Shown in pieces: positions 1-7,291 of a stretch of 40,904 nucleotides of DNA. The DNA lies in contig JANNOI010000060.1 of the NCBI GenBank assembly GCA_031398975.1, positions 1 through 40,904 on the forward strand, given 5' to 3'. This DNA comes from JAKFWI01 sp031398975. Lineage in GTDB: Bacteria; Pseudomonadota; Alphaproteobacteria; Caulobacterales; Aquidulcibacteraceae. The position numbers and the translations under genes are program-made. Below the pieces are notes generated by a model. The model was not told the DNA's origin. It worked only from the letters and a program-made list of their open reading frames with translations, and made no database searches. The stretch's first letter is position 1. Each line of letters opens with the position of its first letter.

Positions 1-127
1 CGATGTATGTTCTCTACCATCCTTGTCAATTCGGCCATTTTTTGTTTATACTCGTTCATTTCCTGTGCTTGCGCCTTCAAAGCTGATTGCATTTCCACCA
101 ACTCACTTTCTAGTGTTTTAATTTTAG
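1..127 (-). other. AT-rich foreign segment ending at a HindIII site; fragment of a coiled-coil reading frame on the minus strand
   Basis: This stretch is strikingly AT-rich, whereas everything after it is GC-rich. The change is abrupt and coincides with a HindIII site (AAGCTT, 128-133). On the minus strand one frame is open from the junction to the window edge. It encodes about 45 residues rich in Lys, Glu, Gln, Met and Leu with a heptad-like spacing of hydrophobic residues (for example TLESELVEMQSALKAQ), so a coiled coil. The codon use does not match the neighbouring genes. The composition resembles eukaryotic coiled-coil or plant transposon-protein tails, but that is an impression only. Most likely it is a cloning or assembly chimera, not bacterial sequence. 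Confidence 0.7.
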
Positions 128-131
128 AAGC

Positions 132-812
132 TTGAGCACCCCGCCCGAGGCCCCGCCCCCCCCGGTCTTCACCGACGTGGAGATCCGCCTGCCCGACGGC
201 GCCAAGCCGATGGGCAAGGTCGCCGCGCGGCTGACGCTGGCCGCGATCGCGCTGTGCGTGATGCTCGCCGCCGGCGTGTGGGCCGCGCCCCGCTTTGCGG
301 TACCGCTGTCGAGCCTCGCGCTGCCGGCGTTCGAAATGGGCATCCCGCTGGAGCCGCAGGTGCAGATAGCCTTCGTGGACCCGCTCGAGCCCGCGCCGCT
401 GCAGGAGACGCCCGCCCCCTTCGCCCTCGCCACGCTCGAGCCCTACGCGCCCGGCCCCGTCCCCCCGACGGCGGACGGGACGCCCGATCCGGCCACGTTC
501 GAGGCGCTGGAGCGCTGTCTCCTGGACGTCGCGCAATTCTGCAGCCCGGTGGACCCCGCCGTCCGGCGGAGCCTCGCCGCCAACGCCAAGCTCAGCGACG
601 GCGAGAAGCTCATGCTGTCCACCCCGCTCTTCCCCGACCGCGCCAAGGTGAGCGACGGCAATCTCAGCGCCTGCCGGGGGGCCAAGGCCGCCGGTCCCCC
701 CATCGCCGGGCGCGTATGCGCCGCGATCGCCCCCCGCGCCGCGGCTTCTCCTGCCGCCTCTCCCGCGGCTTCTCCCGCGATCAGGGAAACCACGACGGGC
801 CTCGCGAATTGA
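132..812 (+). CDS. 5'-truncated single-pass membrane protein of unknown function
   Basis: The frame is open from the HindIII junction (128-133) to a stop at 812. The apparent TTG start at 132 is made by the restriction site itself, so the native N-terminus is probably missing. Visible features are a Pro-rich start, one hydrophobic segment (about residues 33-51, LTLAAIALCVMLAAGVW) and then a Pro/Ala-rich probably periplasmic part. Four cysteines lie in the second half (CLLDVAQFC, SACRG, RVC), and the tail carries a short repeat (AASPAASPAASPA). Codon use is typical of this genome, which supports a real gene. It lies about 130 bp upstream of icd on the same strand. I recognise no family and assign no function. 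Confidence 0.55.
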   Translation: MSTPPEAPPPPVFTDVEIRLPDGAKPMGKVAARLTLAAIALCVMLAAGVWAAPRFAVPLSSLALPAFEMGIPLEPQVQIAFVDPLEPAPLQETPAPFALATLEPYAPGPVPPTADGTPDPATFEALERCLLDVAQFCSPVDPAVRRSLAANAKLSDGEKLMLSTPLFPDRAKVSDGNLSACRGAKAAGPPIAGRVCAAIAPRAAASPAASPAASPAIRETTTGLAN

Positions 813-943
813 AGCGCAGGCGCCATGGCTATCCTGTTGCGCACACGCTCCGGCGTGTTAGGACGGCCGATCATGGAGGGGCCCTCTAGGCCCCATGCGG
901 CGCGCGCTGCGGCGCGCCCCGGTCCAGGCAGGGATTGGATTCG

Positions 944-2158
944 ATGGCGAAGATCAAGGTGAGCAATCCGGTTGTCGAACTCGACGGCGACGAGATGACC
1001 CGGATCATCTGGGCGCTGATCAAGGACAAGCTCATCCATCCCTATCTCGACATCGACCTCGACTATTATGATTTGAGCGTCGAGAACCGCGACGCCACCG
1101 GCGATCAGGTCACGATCGATTCCGCCCACGCCATCGCCAAGCACGGGGTCGGGGTGAAGTGCGCCACGATCACGCCGGACGAGGCGCGCGTCGCGGAATT
1201 CGGCCTCAAGAAAATGTGGAAATCGCCCAACGGGACGATCCGCAACATCCTGGGCGGGGTGATCTTCCGCGAGCCGATCCTGTGCCGCAACGTGCCGCGC
1301 CTGGTCCCCGGCTGGACCCAGCCCATCGTCGTCGGCCGCCACGCCTTCGCCGACCAGTACCGCGCCACCGATTTCCGCTTCCCCGGCAAGGGCAAGCTGA
1401 CGATCAAATTCGTGGGCGAGGACGGCGCGGTGATCGAGCACGAAGTATTCGACGCGCCCGCCGCCGGCGTCGCCATGGCGATGTACAATCTCGACGAAAG
1501 CATCCGCGAGTTCGCGCGCTCCTCGCTCATGTACGGCCTGCTGAAAGGCTGGCCGGTTTACCTCTCCACCAAGAACACGATCCTCAAGGCCTATGACGGC
1601 CGCTTCAAGGACATCTTCCAGGAAGTCTTCGACGCCGAATTCAAGGACCGGTTCGCCGAGGCCAAGATCACCTACGAGCATCGCCTGATCGACGACATGG
1701 TGGCCTCCGCCCTCAAATGGTCGGGCGGGTTCGTCTGGGCGTGCAAGAATTACGATGGCGACGTGCAATCGGACACCGTGGCGCAAGGCTTCGGCTCGCT
1801 CGGCCTCATGACCTCGGTGCTGCTGACCCCGGACGGGCGGACGATGGAATCGGAGGCCGCGCACGGGACCGTCACCCGCCATTACCGCCAGCACCAGCGC
1901 GGCGAGCCCACCTCCACCAATTCCGTCGCCTCGATCTTCGCCTGGACGCGCGGCCTCGCCCATCGCGGCAAGCTGGACGACAATCAGGCCCTGATCCGCT
2001 TCGCCACGACGCTCGAGCAGGTCACCGTCGCCACGGTCGAGGCCGGGCAGATGACGAAGGACCTGGCGCTTCTCGTCGGGGACACGCAATCCTGGCTGAC
2101 CACGGAGGGCTTCCTCGACGCGGTGGACGCAAACCTGACTGAAGCCATGGCGGCGTGA
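944..2158 (+). CDS. icd: NADP-dependent isocitrate dehydrogenase
   Basis: Converts isocitrate to 2-oxoglutarate and CO2 with NADP+ in the cytosolic TCA cycle. At 404 residues it has the length of the homodimeric eukaryote-type NADP-IDH found in many alphaproteobacteria, not the ~416-residue E. coli type. Typical stretches are VVELDGDEMTRIIW at the N-terminus, the STKNTILKAYDGRFKDIF block in the middle, DDMVASALKWSGGFVWACKN with metal-binding aspartates, and AHGTVTRHYRQH near the nucleotide site. I chose the ATG at 944 (MAKIKV), with AGGG about 10 bases upstream. A TTG at 935 would add three residues. The stop overlaps the start of the next gene (TGATG), so the two are translationally coupled. 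Confidence 0.97.
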   Translation: MAKIKVSNPVVELDGDEMTRIIWALIKDKLIHPYLDIDLDYYDLSVENRDATGDQVTIDSAHAIAKHGVGVKCATITPDEARVAEFGLKKMWKSPNGTIRNILGGVIFREPILCRNVPRLVPGWTQPIVVGRHAFADQYRATDFRFPGKGKLTIKFVGEDGAVIEHEVFDAPAAGVAMAMYNLDESIREFARSSLMYGLLKGWPVYLSTKNTILKAYDGRFKDIFQEVFDAEFKDRFAEAKITYEHRLIDDMVASALKWSGGFVWACKNYDGDVQSDTVAQGFGSLGLMTSVLLTPDGRTMESEAAHGTVTRHYRQHQRGEPTSTNSVASIFAWTRGLAHRGKLDDNQALIRFATTLEQVTVATVEAGQMTKDLALLVGDTQSWLTTEGFLDAVDANLTEAMAA

Positions 2159-2634
2159 TGCGGATCGATTCCAGCGCCAACCCCGCCCCCGTCGCCGAAG
2201 CCGTCATCCGGGAGATCGAGGCGCGGGACCGGCCCGGCTGGGACACGCTCTGGCGCGGATATCTCGATTTCTACGAAGCCCATCTCAGCGAGGAGATCAG
2301 CGCGCTCACCTTCCGGCGCCTGCTGGATCCGGCCGCGCCGATGTTTGCGCTGGTGGCGGAGCAGGCGGGCGCGCTGGTGGGGCTCGCCCATTGCGTGCTG
2401 CACCCCGCCACCTGGGCGGAGGGGCCCTATTGCTATCTCGAGGATTTGTTCGTCGCGCCCGAGGCGCGGGATCTGGGCCTTGGGCGCAAGCTGATCGAGG
2501 CGGTCTACCGGCACGCCGACGCCCGCGGCGCCGCGCGCGTCTATTGGCTCACCCACGAGACCAACGGCACCGCGCGGGTGCTCTATGATTCGGTGGGCAA
2601 GCGCAGCGGCTTCATCCAGTACCGCCGCACCTAG
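2158..2634 (+). CDS. GNAT family N-acetyltransferase
   Basis: About 158 residues, a single GNAT fold using acetyl-CoA; the substrate is unknown. The acetyl-CoA pyrophosphate-binding motif is seen as RDLGLGRKLIEAVYRHA. It is preceded by the beta-4 strand CYLEDLFVAPEA and followed by YWLTHETNGTARVLYDSVG, a typical C-terminal half of the family. The start ATG at 2158 shares its A with the icd stop codon; a GTG at 2155 would add one residue. This suggests co-translation with icd but not a shared pathway. The last bases of the gene enter an inverted repeat (2633-2681). Confidence 0.85.
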   Translation: MRIDSSANPAPVAEAVIREIEARDRPGWDTLWRGYLDFYEAHLSEEISALTFRRLLDPAAPMFALVAEQAGALVGLAHCVLHPATWAEGPYCYLEDLFVAPEARDLGLGRKLIEAVYRHADARGAARVYWLTHETNGTARVLYDSVGKRSGFIQYRRT

Positions 2635-2681
2635 ACCGTTTCCCGAAAAGTGTTACGCGGTTTTCGGACGAGAAACGGTCT
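2633..2681. repeat. Inverted repeat 1 of a tandem intergenic pair, probable terminator or dispersed element
   Basis: The ends AGACCGTTT and AAACGGTCT are exact inverted copies, with further imperfect pairing inside (CCGAAAA with TTTTCGG). Similar GACCGTTT/TTTTCGG sequences recur between genes in many alphaproteobacterial genomes (general knowledge, not checked here). The left arm begins inside the stop codon of the upstream acetyltransferase. Position between convergent genes suggests a bidirectional terminator. Confidence 0.6.
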
Positions 2682-2691
2682 AACTTAAGTG

Positions 2692-2743
2692 TAGAGCGGT
2701 TTTTCTCGATTGGATTGATTCAATCCAATCGAGAACCGCTCTA
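2692..2743. repeat. Inverted repeat 2, near-perfect hairpin between convergent genes
   Basis: The arms TAGAGCGGTT..CTCGATTGGATTGA and their reverse complement pair over about 25 bases, with a small bulge of extra T residues in the left arm. It is unusually AT-rich in its core for this genome. The right arm supplies the stop codon (TAG, 2743-2741) of the minus-strand acetyltransferase. It may act as a bidirectional terminator for the two convergent GNAT genes, and looks like a copy of a dispersed intergenic repeat. Confidence 0.7.
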
Positions 2744-3274
2744 AGGACTTAAGCGCAGGCGCATGATGTGCTCGTCGTCGCGCGTCTCGCCGACGGGAAA
2801 CACATAACCACCCACCACGTCGAAGCCATGGCGGGCGTAGAAACGCTGGGCGCGGGCATTGGCCGAGAACACGCCGAGATAGAGGTCCTGGGCGCCGAGC
2901 GCCCGCGCGCGCACGATGGTTTGCGCCATCAGCGCGTCGCCGATCCCGCGTCCTTGGGCGCGCGCGTCGAGGTAAAACCGGTGCAGCTCCAGGACCGCGC
3001 GGCCCCCGACGTCGAAGGGCAGCTTCAAGCGGCCGAACTGGGCGTAGCCGACGAGCGCGGCGGGCCCGCCCTCCCGCGTCTCGAGCGCGAGGCGCGTGTG
3101 GAGGCCCGGGTCGGCGATCTCGCGCGCCTGGATCGCAGGGCCGTACTGGGCCGTCAGGAACGCCGCAAGGTCGTGGGGGGGATAAAGCGGGCCGAATGTG
3201 GCCTCGAACGTGGCGCGCGCGAAGGCCGCCAGGGCTTGCGCATCCTCAGGCGTCGCATCGCGGTAGGTGATCAT
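2741..3274 (-). CDS. GNAT family N-acetyltransferase
   Basis: 177 residues starting MITYRDATPEDA, a typical GNAT beginning. The acetyl-CoA loop is visible as ARAQGRGIGDALMAQ, preceded by LELHRFYLD and followed by LYLGVFSANARAQRFYARHGF, the standard C-terminal half with a conserved tyrosine. The frame is open far upstream inside alaS, but homology begins only at this Met (3274), 32 bases downstream of the alaS stop. It is therefore the last gene of an alaS transcript. The substrate cannot be told from sequence. The stop codon lies within an inverted repeat. Confidence 0.88.
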   Translation of the reverse strand: MITYRDATPEDAQALAAFARATFEATFGPLYPPHDLAAFLTAQYGPAIQAREIADPGLHTRLALETREGGPAALVGYAQFGRLKLPFDVGGRAVLELHRFYLDARAQGRGIGDALMAQTIVRARALGAQDLYLGVFSANARAQRFYARHGFDVVGGYVFPVGETRDDEHIMRLRLSP

Positions 3275-3306
3275 CGGCTCGGGCCCGCGTTCAAGCCGCA
3301 CGTCCG

Positions 3307-5991
3307 TCAGGGCGAGGGGGCGCGTTCGAGCAGGGCGCGGATCGCGGCCAGCGCCTGGGGCGCGCGCGCGCCGTCCGGACCCCCGCCCTGGGCGAGATCG
3401 GCGCGCCCGCCCCCGCCTTGCCCGCCGATCGCCGCCACCCCCGCCTTCACGAGATCGATGGCCGAGATTCGGCCCGCCAGATCCTCCGTCACCCCGACCG
3501 CGAGCGCGGCTTTGCCCTGATCCACCCCCGCATAGGCCACGACGCCGGAGCCCAAGCCCTTCTTGCCCTCGTCCACTAGCCCGCGCAGGTCCTTCGCCGG
3601 CACCCCCTCGAGCACCCGGGCGATGAGCTTGATCCCGGCGATCTCCTCCGGGCCCGCCGGCGCTGCGCCCCCGCCTTGCTCGGCCAGGGCCAGCCGCTTT
3701 TTCGCTTCCCCGAGATCCCGCTCCAGCCGCCGGCGCTCCTCCAGCAGCGCGGCGAGGCGTTCGGGCAGCTCCGGCAGGGGGGCCCTCATCTGCGCCGCCG
3801 CCATTCTGGCCGCCCCGGCCTGGGCCTTCAGGTGCGCGAGCGCAGCGGCGCCGGTCACGGCCTCGAGGCGGCGCACGCCGGCGGCCACGCCCGTTTCCGC
3901 GAGCACCGAAAACAACGCGATGTCCCCGGTGCGGCGCACATGCGTGCCCCCGCACAGCTCCACAGAATAGGGCCGCCCGCCCGCGTCGGGCCCGAGCGCG
4001 GCGCCGAGCGTCAACACCCGCACGCGGTCGCCGTACTTTTCCCCAAACAGCGCCAGAGCGCCTGCCGCGATCGCCGCCTCCGGCGCCATCTCCTCTATGC
4101 GGGCCTCGCCGTTCTGACGGATCACGGCGTTCACCTCGGCCTCGATCCGGTCGATCTCGCCCGCCGTCAGGGGCGCGTTGTGGGAGAAATCGAACCGGAA
4201 GCGGTCCTCCTCCACCAGCGAGCCCTTCTGCGTGACGTGGGGGCCCAGGATGTTGCGCAGCGCCGCGTGCAGCAGGTGGGTGGCGGAATGGTTGGCGCGC
4301 AGGCGCGCCCGGCGGGGGCCGTCAATGCGCAGGCGCGCGCCGTCCCCGCGCGCGATCGCCCCGCCCGCCAGCACGCCGCGATGGACGTGCAGCGCGCCGG
4401 CGCGCTTTTGCGTCTCCGAGACCGTGAATTCCGCCCCGCCGGCGAAAGTGATGACGCCTTGATCCCCGCCCTGGCCGCCGCTTTCGGCGTAGAAGGGGGT
4501 GGCGTCGAACAGCAATTCCGCCTCCGCGCCGGGCTCCAGACGCTCCACGGAGGCGCCGTCGACGACGATGGCGATCAGGCGGCCCTCGCCCTCCTCCTCG
4601 AGATAGCCCTGGAACCGGGTGGCGCCGGCCTTGTCCTTCAGCGCGAGCCACACATCCCCGCCGGCGCTCTCGCCCGATCCGGCCCAGCTCTCGCGGCCCT
4701 TTTCGCGCTGGCGGTCCATGGCGGCGTCAAACCCGGGCAGGTCGAGGCCGAGGCCGCGCCCGCGCAGGATGTCCTGGGTGAGATCGAGGGGGAAGCCGTA
4801 GGTGTCGTAGAGCTTGAACGCGGTCTCGCCGGGGAGCGCCGCGCCCGGCGCCAGCGCCCGCGTCTCCTCTTCCAGGAGGGCGAGGCCGCGCCCGAGCGTG
4901 CGGCGGAAGCGCTCCTCCTCCTGCTCCAGCTGGTCCCGGATCACGGGCTCGGCGCGTTTCAGCTCCGGAAACGCCGTCCCCATCTCCGCGATCAGGGTGG
5001 GCGCGAGGCGGTGCAGCAGCGGCTCGGCCGCGCCCAGCAGGTGCGCGTGGCGCATCGCGCGGCGCATGATCCGGCGCAGCACATAGCCGCGCCCCTCATT
5101 GGCGGGGGTGACGCCGTCGGCGATCAGGAAGCTCGAGGCGCGCAGATGATCGGCAATGATGCGGTGACTGGCGGCGCGCTCGGGGTCGCCCGCGCCGTCC
5201 CGGTCCCCCGTGAGGGCCTCGGAAGCCTCGATCAGGCGGCGGAACAGGTCGATCTCGTAATTGGAATGGACGCCCTGCAGCACCGCCGAGATGCGTTCGA
5301 GCCCCATGCCGGTATCGATCGAGGGCTTGGGCAGGGGGGAGCGGCGCCCGTCGGCGTGCTGCTCGAACTGCATGAACACGAGATTCCAGATCTCTATGAA
5401 CCGGTCCCCGTCCTGGTCGGGCGAGCCAGGCGGGCCGCCGGGGATCGAGGGCCCATGGTCGTAGAAAATTTCCGAGCACGGTCCGCAGGGACCGGTGTCG
5501 CCCATCGACCAGAAATTGTCGTTGGTGGCGATCCTGATGATCTTGCTGGCGGGCAGGCCCGCCACTTTGCGCCACAGCGCCTCGGCCTCGTGATCCTCGC
5601 TATAGACGGTGACCAGCAATTTCCGCTTCGGCAGCGCGAATTCCTGCGTGATCAGCGCCCAGGCCTCTACGATCGCCTGCTCCTTGAAATAATCGCCGAA
5701 CGAGAAATTGCCCAGCATTTCGAAGAAGGTGTGGTGGCGCGCGGTGTAGCCCACATTGTCGAGATCATTGTGCTTGCCCCCGGCGCGCACGCATTTCTGC
5801 GAGGTGGCCGCGCGCGCGAAGGGCGGCGTCTCGGCGCCGGTGAAGTAATTCTTGAACGGGACCATGCCCGCATTGGTGAAGAGGAGCGTCGGGTCGGATT
5901 GGGGCACGAGCGGACCCGAGGCGGGCGTCGCATGGCCGCGCTCCCGGAAGAAATCGAGGAAATGCGCACGAATCTCGTTGACGCTCGCCAT
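3307..5991 (-). CDS. alaS: Alanyl-tRNA synthetase
   Basis: Charges tRNA-Ala with alanine. At 894 residues it is full length for bacterial AlaS. The N-terminal class II catalytic core is clear (FLDFFRERGHATPASGPLVP, FTNAGMVPFKNYF, GDTGPCGPCSEIF). The editing domain carries its zinc ligands: HSATHLLH at residues 568-575 and CGGTH with Cys680 and His684. A Gly-rich C-Ala domain ends the protein. The start ATG at 5991 gives the usual MxSVNEIRxxFLxFF opening. recA lies upstream on the same strand, and the recA-alaS order is also found in Caulobacter. The leader carries a strong 14-bp hairpin (6014-6049). Confidence 0.98.
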   Translation of the reverse strand: MASVNEIRAHFLDFFRERGHATPASGPLVPQSDPTLLFTNAGMVPFKNYFTGAETPPFARAATSQKCVRAGGKHNDLDNVGYTARHHTFFEMLGNFSFGDYFKEQAIVEAWALITQEFALPKRKLLVTVYSEDHEAEALWRKVAGLPASKIIRIATNDNFWSMGDTGPCGPCSEIFYDHGPSIPGGPPGSPDQDGDRFIEIWNLVFMQFEQHADGRRSPLPKPSIDTGMGLERISAVLQGVHSNYEIDLFRRLIEASEALTGDRDGAGDPERAASHRIIADHLRASSFLIADGVTPANEGRGYVLRRIMRRAMRHAHLLGAAEPLLHRLAPTLIAEMGTAFPELKRAEPVIRDQLEQEEERFRRTLGRGLALLEEETRALAPGAALPGETAFKLYDTYGFPLDLTQDILRGRGLGLDLPGFDAAMDRQREKGRESWAGSGESAGGDVWLALKDKAGATRFQGYLEEEGEGRLIAIVVDGASVERLEPGAEAELLFDATPFYAESGGQGGDQGVITFAGGAEFTVSETQKRAGALHVHRGVLAGGAIARGDGARLRIDGPRRARLRANHSATHLLHAALRNILGPHVTQKGSLVEEDRFRFDFSHNAPLTAGEIDRIEAEVNAVIRQNGEARIEEMAPEAAIAAGALALFGEKYGDRVRVLTLGAALGPDAGGRPYSVELCGGTHVRRTGDIALFSVLAETGVAAGVRRLEAVTGAAALAHLKAQAGAARMAAAQMRAPLPELPERLAALLEERRRLERDLGEAKKRLALAEQGGGAAPAGPEEIAGIKLIARVLEGVPAKDLRGLVDEGKKGLGSGVVAYAGVDQGKAALAVGVTEDLAGRISAIDLVKAGVAAIGGQGGGGRADLAQGGGPDGARAPQALAAIRALLERAPSP

Positions 5992-6013
5992 CCGGCCCCC
6001 GGCCCCTCATCCC

Positions 6014-6049
6014 AGTGCGTGGCGCACGCCATGCGGTGCGCCACGCACT
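6014..6049. repeat. Perfect 14-bp hairpin between recA and alaS
   Basis: AGTGCGTGGCGCAC (6014-6027) and its exact reverse complement (6036-6049) are separated by 8 bases. There is no T-run on the minus strand after it, so it is not a classical intrinsic terminator for recA. It lies 22 bases upstream of the alaS start and downstream of a promoter-like pair (6052-6080), so it would form in the alaS mRNA leader. Confidence 0.75.
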
Positions 6050-6051
6050 TC

Positions 6052-6080
6052 ATATAAAGACGCAGGCGGCGGGGCGCAAA
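6052..6080 (-). promoter_or_regulatory. Candidate sigma70-type promoter for alaS
   Basis: On the minus strand, TTTGCG (6080-6075) and TTATAT (6057-6052) are spaced by 17 bases, which fits a housekeeping promoter in a GC-rich genome. It would place the strong hairpin at 6014-6049 at the very start of the alaS transcript. Motif match only. Confidence 0.4.
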
Positions 6081-6111
6081 GCGCGCACCGTTCGGCTCTT
6101 CGTCTTCCGGC

Positions 6112-7170
6112 TTATTCGTCGTCGGGTTCCGGCGCGGCGTTCATCGCATCGGAGATGAGCCCGGATTTCTGGCGCACCTTGTCCTCGATCTCGAGCGCGA
6201 CGGCGGGGTTTTCCTTGAGGAACCGCCGCGCCGCCTCCTTGCCCTGCCCGATCTTGGCCGCGCCATAGGCGTACCAGGCGCCCGACTTGTCGATCACCCC
6301 GGACTTGACGCCGAGTTCGATCATCTCCCCGCTCTTGGAGATGCCCTCGCCATAGATGATATCGAACTGCACCTGCTTGAACGGGGGCGCGACCTTGTTC
6401 TTGACGACCTTCACCCGCGTCTCGGAGCCGATCACCTCCTCGCGATCCTTGATCTGGCCGGTGCGGCGGATGTCGAGGCGGACCGAGGCGTAGAATTTGA
6501 GCGCATTGCCCCCGGTCGTGGTTTCCGGATTGCCGTACATCACCCCGATCTTCATCCGGATCTGGTTAATGAAGATGACGAGCGTCTTGGAGCGGTTGAT
6601 CGAGCCGGTGAGCTTGCGCAGCGCTTGGCTCATGAGGCGGGCCTGAAGCCCGGGCAGGCTGTCGCCCATCTCTCCCTCGAGCTCGGCCTTCGGCGTAAGC
6701 GCCGCGACCGAATCCACCACGAGCACATCGATCGCGCCCGACCGCACCAGCGTATCGGTGATCTCGAGCGCCTGCTCGCCATTGTCTGGCTGGGAGACGA
6801 GGAGATCGTCGAGATCGACGCCGAGCTTCTGGGCGTAGATCGTGTCGAGCGCGTGCTCGGCGTCCACGAACGCGCACACGCCGCCATTCTTCTGCGCCTC
6901 GGCGATGCAGTGCAGCGCGAGCGTCGTCTTGCCCGAGCTTTCAGGCCCGTAAATCTCCACGATCCGCCCCTTGGGCAGCCCCCCGATCCCCAACGCGATA
7001 TCGAGGCCGAGCGAACCGGTGGAGATCGCCTCGATCTCCACGGACGGGTTCGACGCGCCCATCCGCATCACCGAGCCCTTGCCGAACGCGCGTTCGATCT
7101 GGGTGAGGGCGGCGGTCAAAGCTTTCTGCTTGTCGCTTTCGTTCACTTCCACGAGCCTCAAGGCGCCCAT
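6112..7170 (-). CDS. recA: Recombinase A
   Basis: DNA strand exchange and co-protease for LexA self-cleavage. 352 residues, the normal length. The Walker A is GPESSGKTTLAL (about 75-86), Walker B is IDVLVVDSVAAL, loop 2 lies around GNPETTTGGNALKFYASVRLDIRR, and the C-terminal tail is acidic (AAPEPDDE). The start at 7170 is preceded by AAGGGGAG at a good distance. The 121-bp gap to cckA holds a promoter overlapped by a one-mismatch alphaproteobacterial SOS box (7234-7248), so autoregulation through LexA is likely. lexA is not in the window. Confidence 0.98.
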   Translation of the reverse strand: MGALRLVEVNESDKQKALTAALTQIERAFGKGSVMRMGASNPSVEIEAISTGSLGLDIALGIGGLPKGRIVEIYGPESSGKTTLALHCIAEAQKNGGVCAFVDAEHALDTIYAQKLGVDLDDLLVSQPDNGEQALEITDTLVRSGAIDVLVVDSVAALTPKAELEGEMGDSLPGLQARLMSQALRKLTGSINRSKTLVIFINQIRMKIGVMYGNPETTTGGNALKFYASVRLDIRRTGQIKDREEVIGSETRVKVVKNKVAPPFKQVQFDIIYGEGISKSGEMIELGVKSGVIDKSGAWYAYGAAKIGQGKEAARRFLKENPAVALEIEDKVRQKSGLISDAMNAAPEPDDE

Positions 7171-7230
7171 TGGCCGCTCCCCTTATCCGTCGAGTCCGCC
7201 GCGCAAGCCAGCCCGCGCGCCTCTCCCTTC

Positions 7231-7259
7231 CATGTACACTCTTTGTTCCTGAAACACAA
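7231..7259 (-). promoter_or_regulatory. recA promoter with overlapping SOS (LexA) box
   Basis: On the minus strand, TTGTGT (7259-7254) and TACATG (7236-7231) are 17 bases apart. The sequence GTACACTCTTTGTTC (7234-7248, plus strand) matches the alphaproteobacterial LexA operator GTTC-N7-GTTC with one mismatch and lies across the spacer and -10. LexA bound here would block RNA polymerase. The predicted transcription start leaves a leader of roughly 50 bases carrying the ribosome binding site. Confidence 0.65.
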
Positions 7260-7291
7260 CAGGAACACGCGGCTTCTCCCCACCCGTATCC

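Noticed and set aside
443..2089. 548-codon open frame opposite icd
   Set aside because: Shadow of icd and the gene before it; no domain, no Shine-Dalgarno that fits.
3676..6057. 793-codon open frame on the plus strand opposite alaS
   Set aside because: It is the complementary shadow of alaS; the protein has no recognisable domain and is rich in Arg, Gly, Ala and Leu as expected from antisense GC-rich codons.
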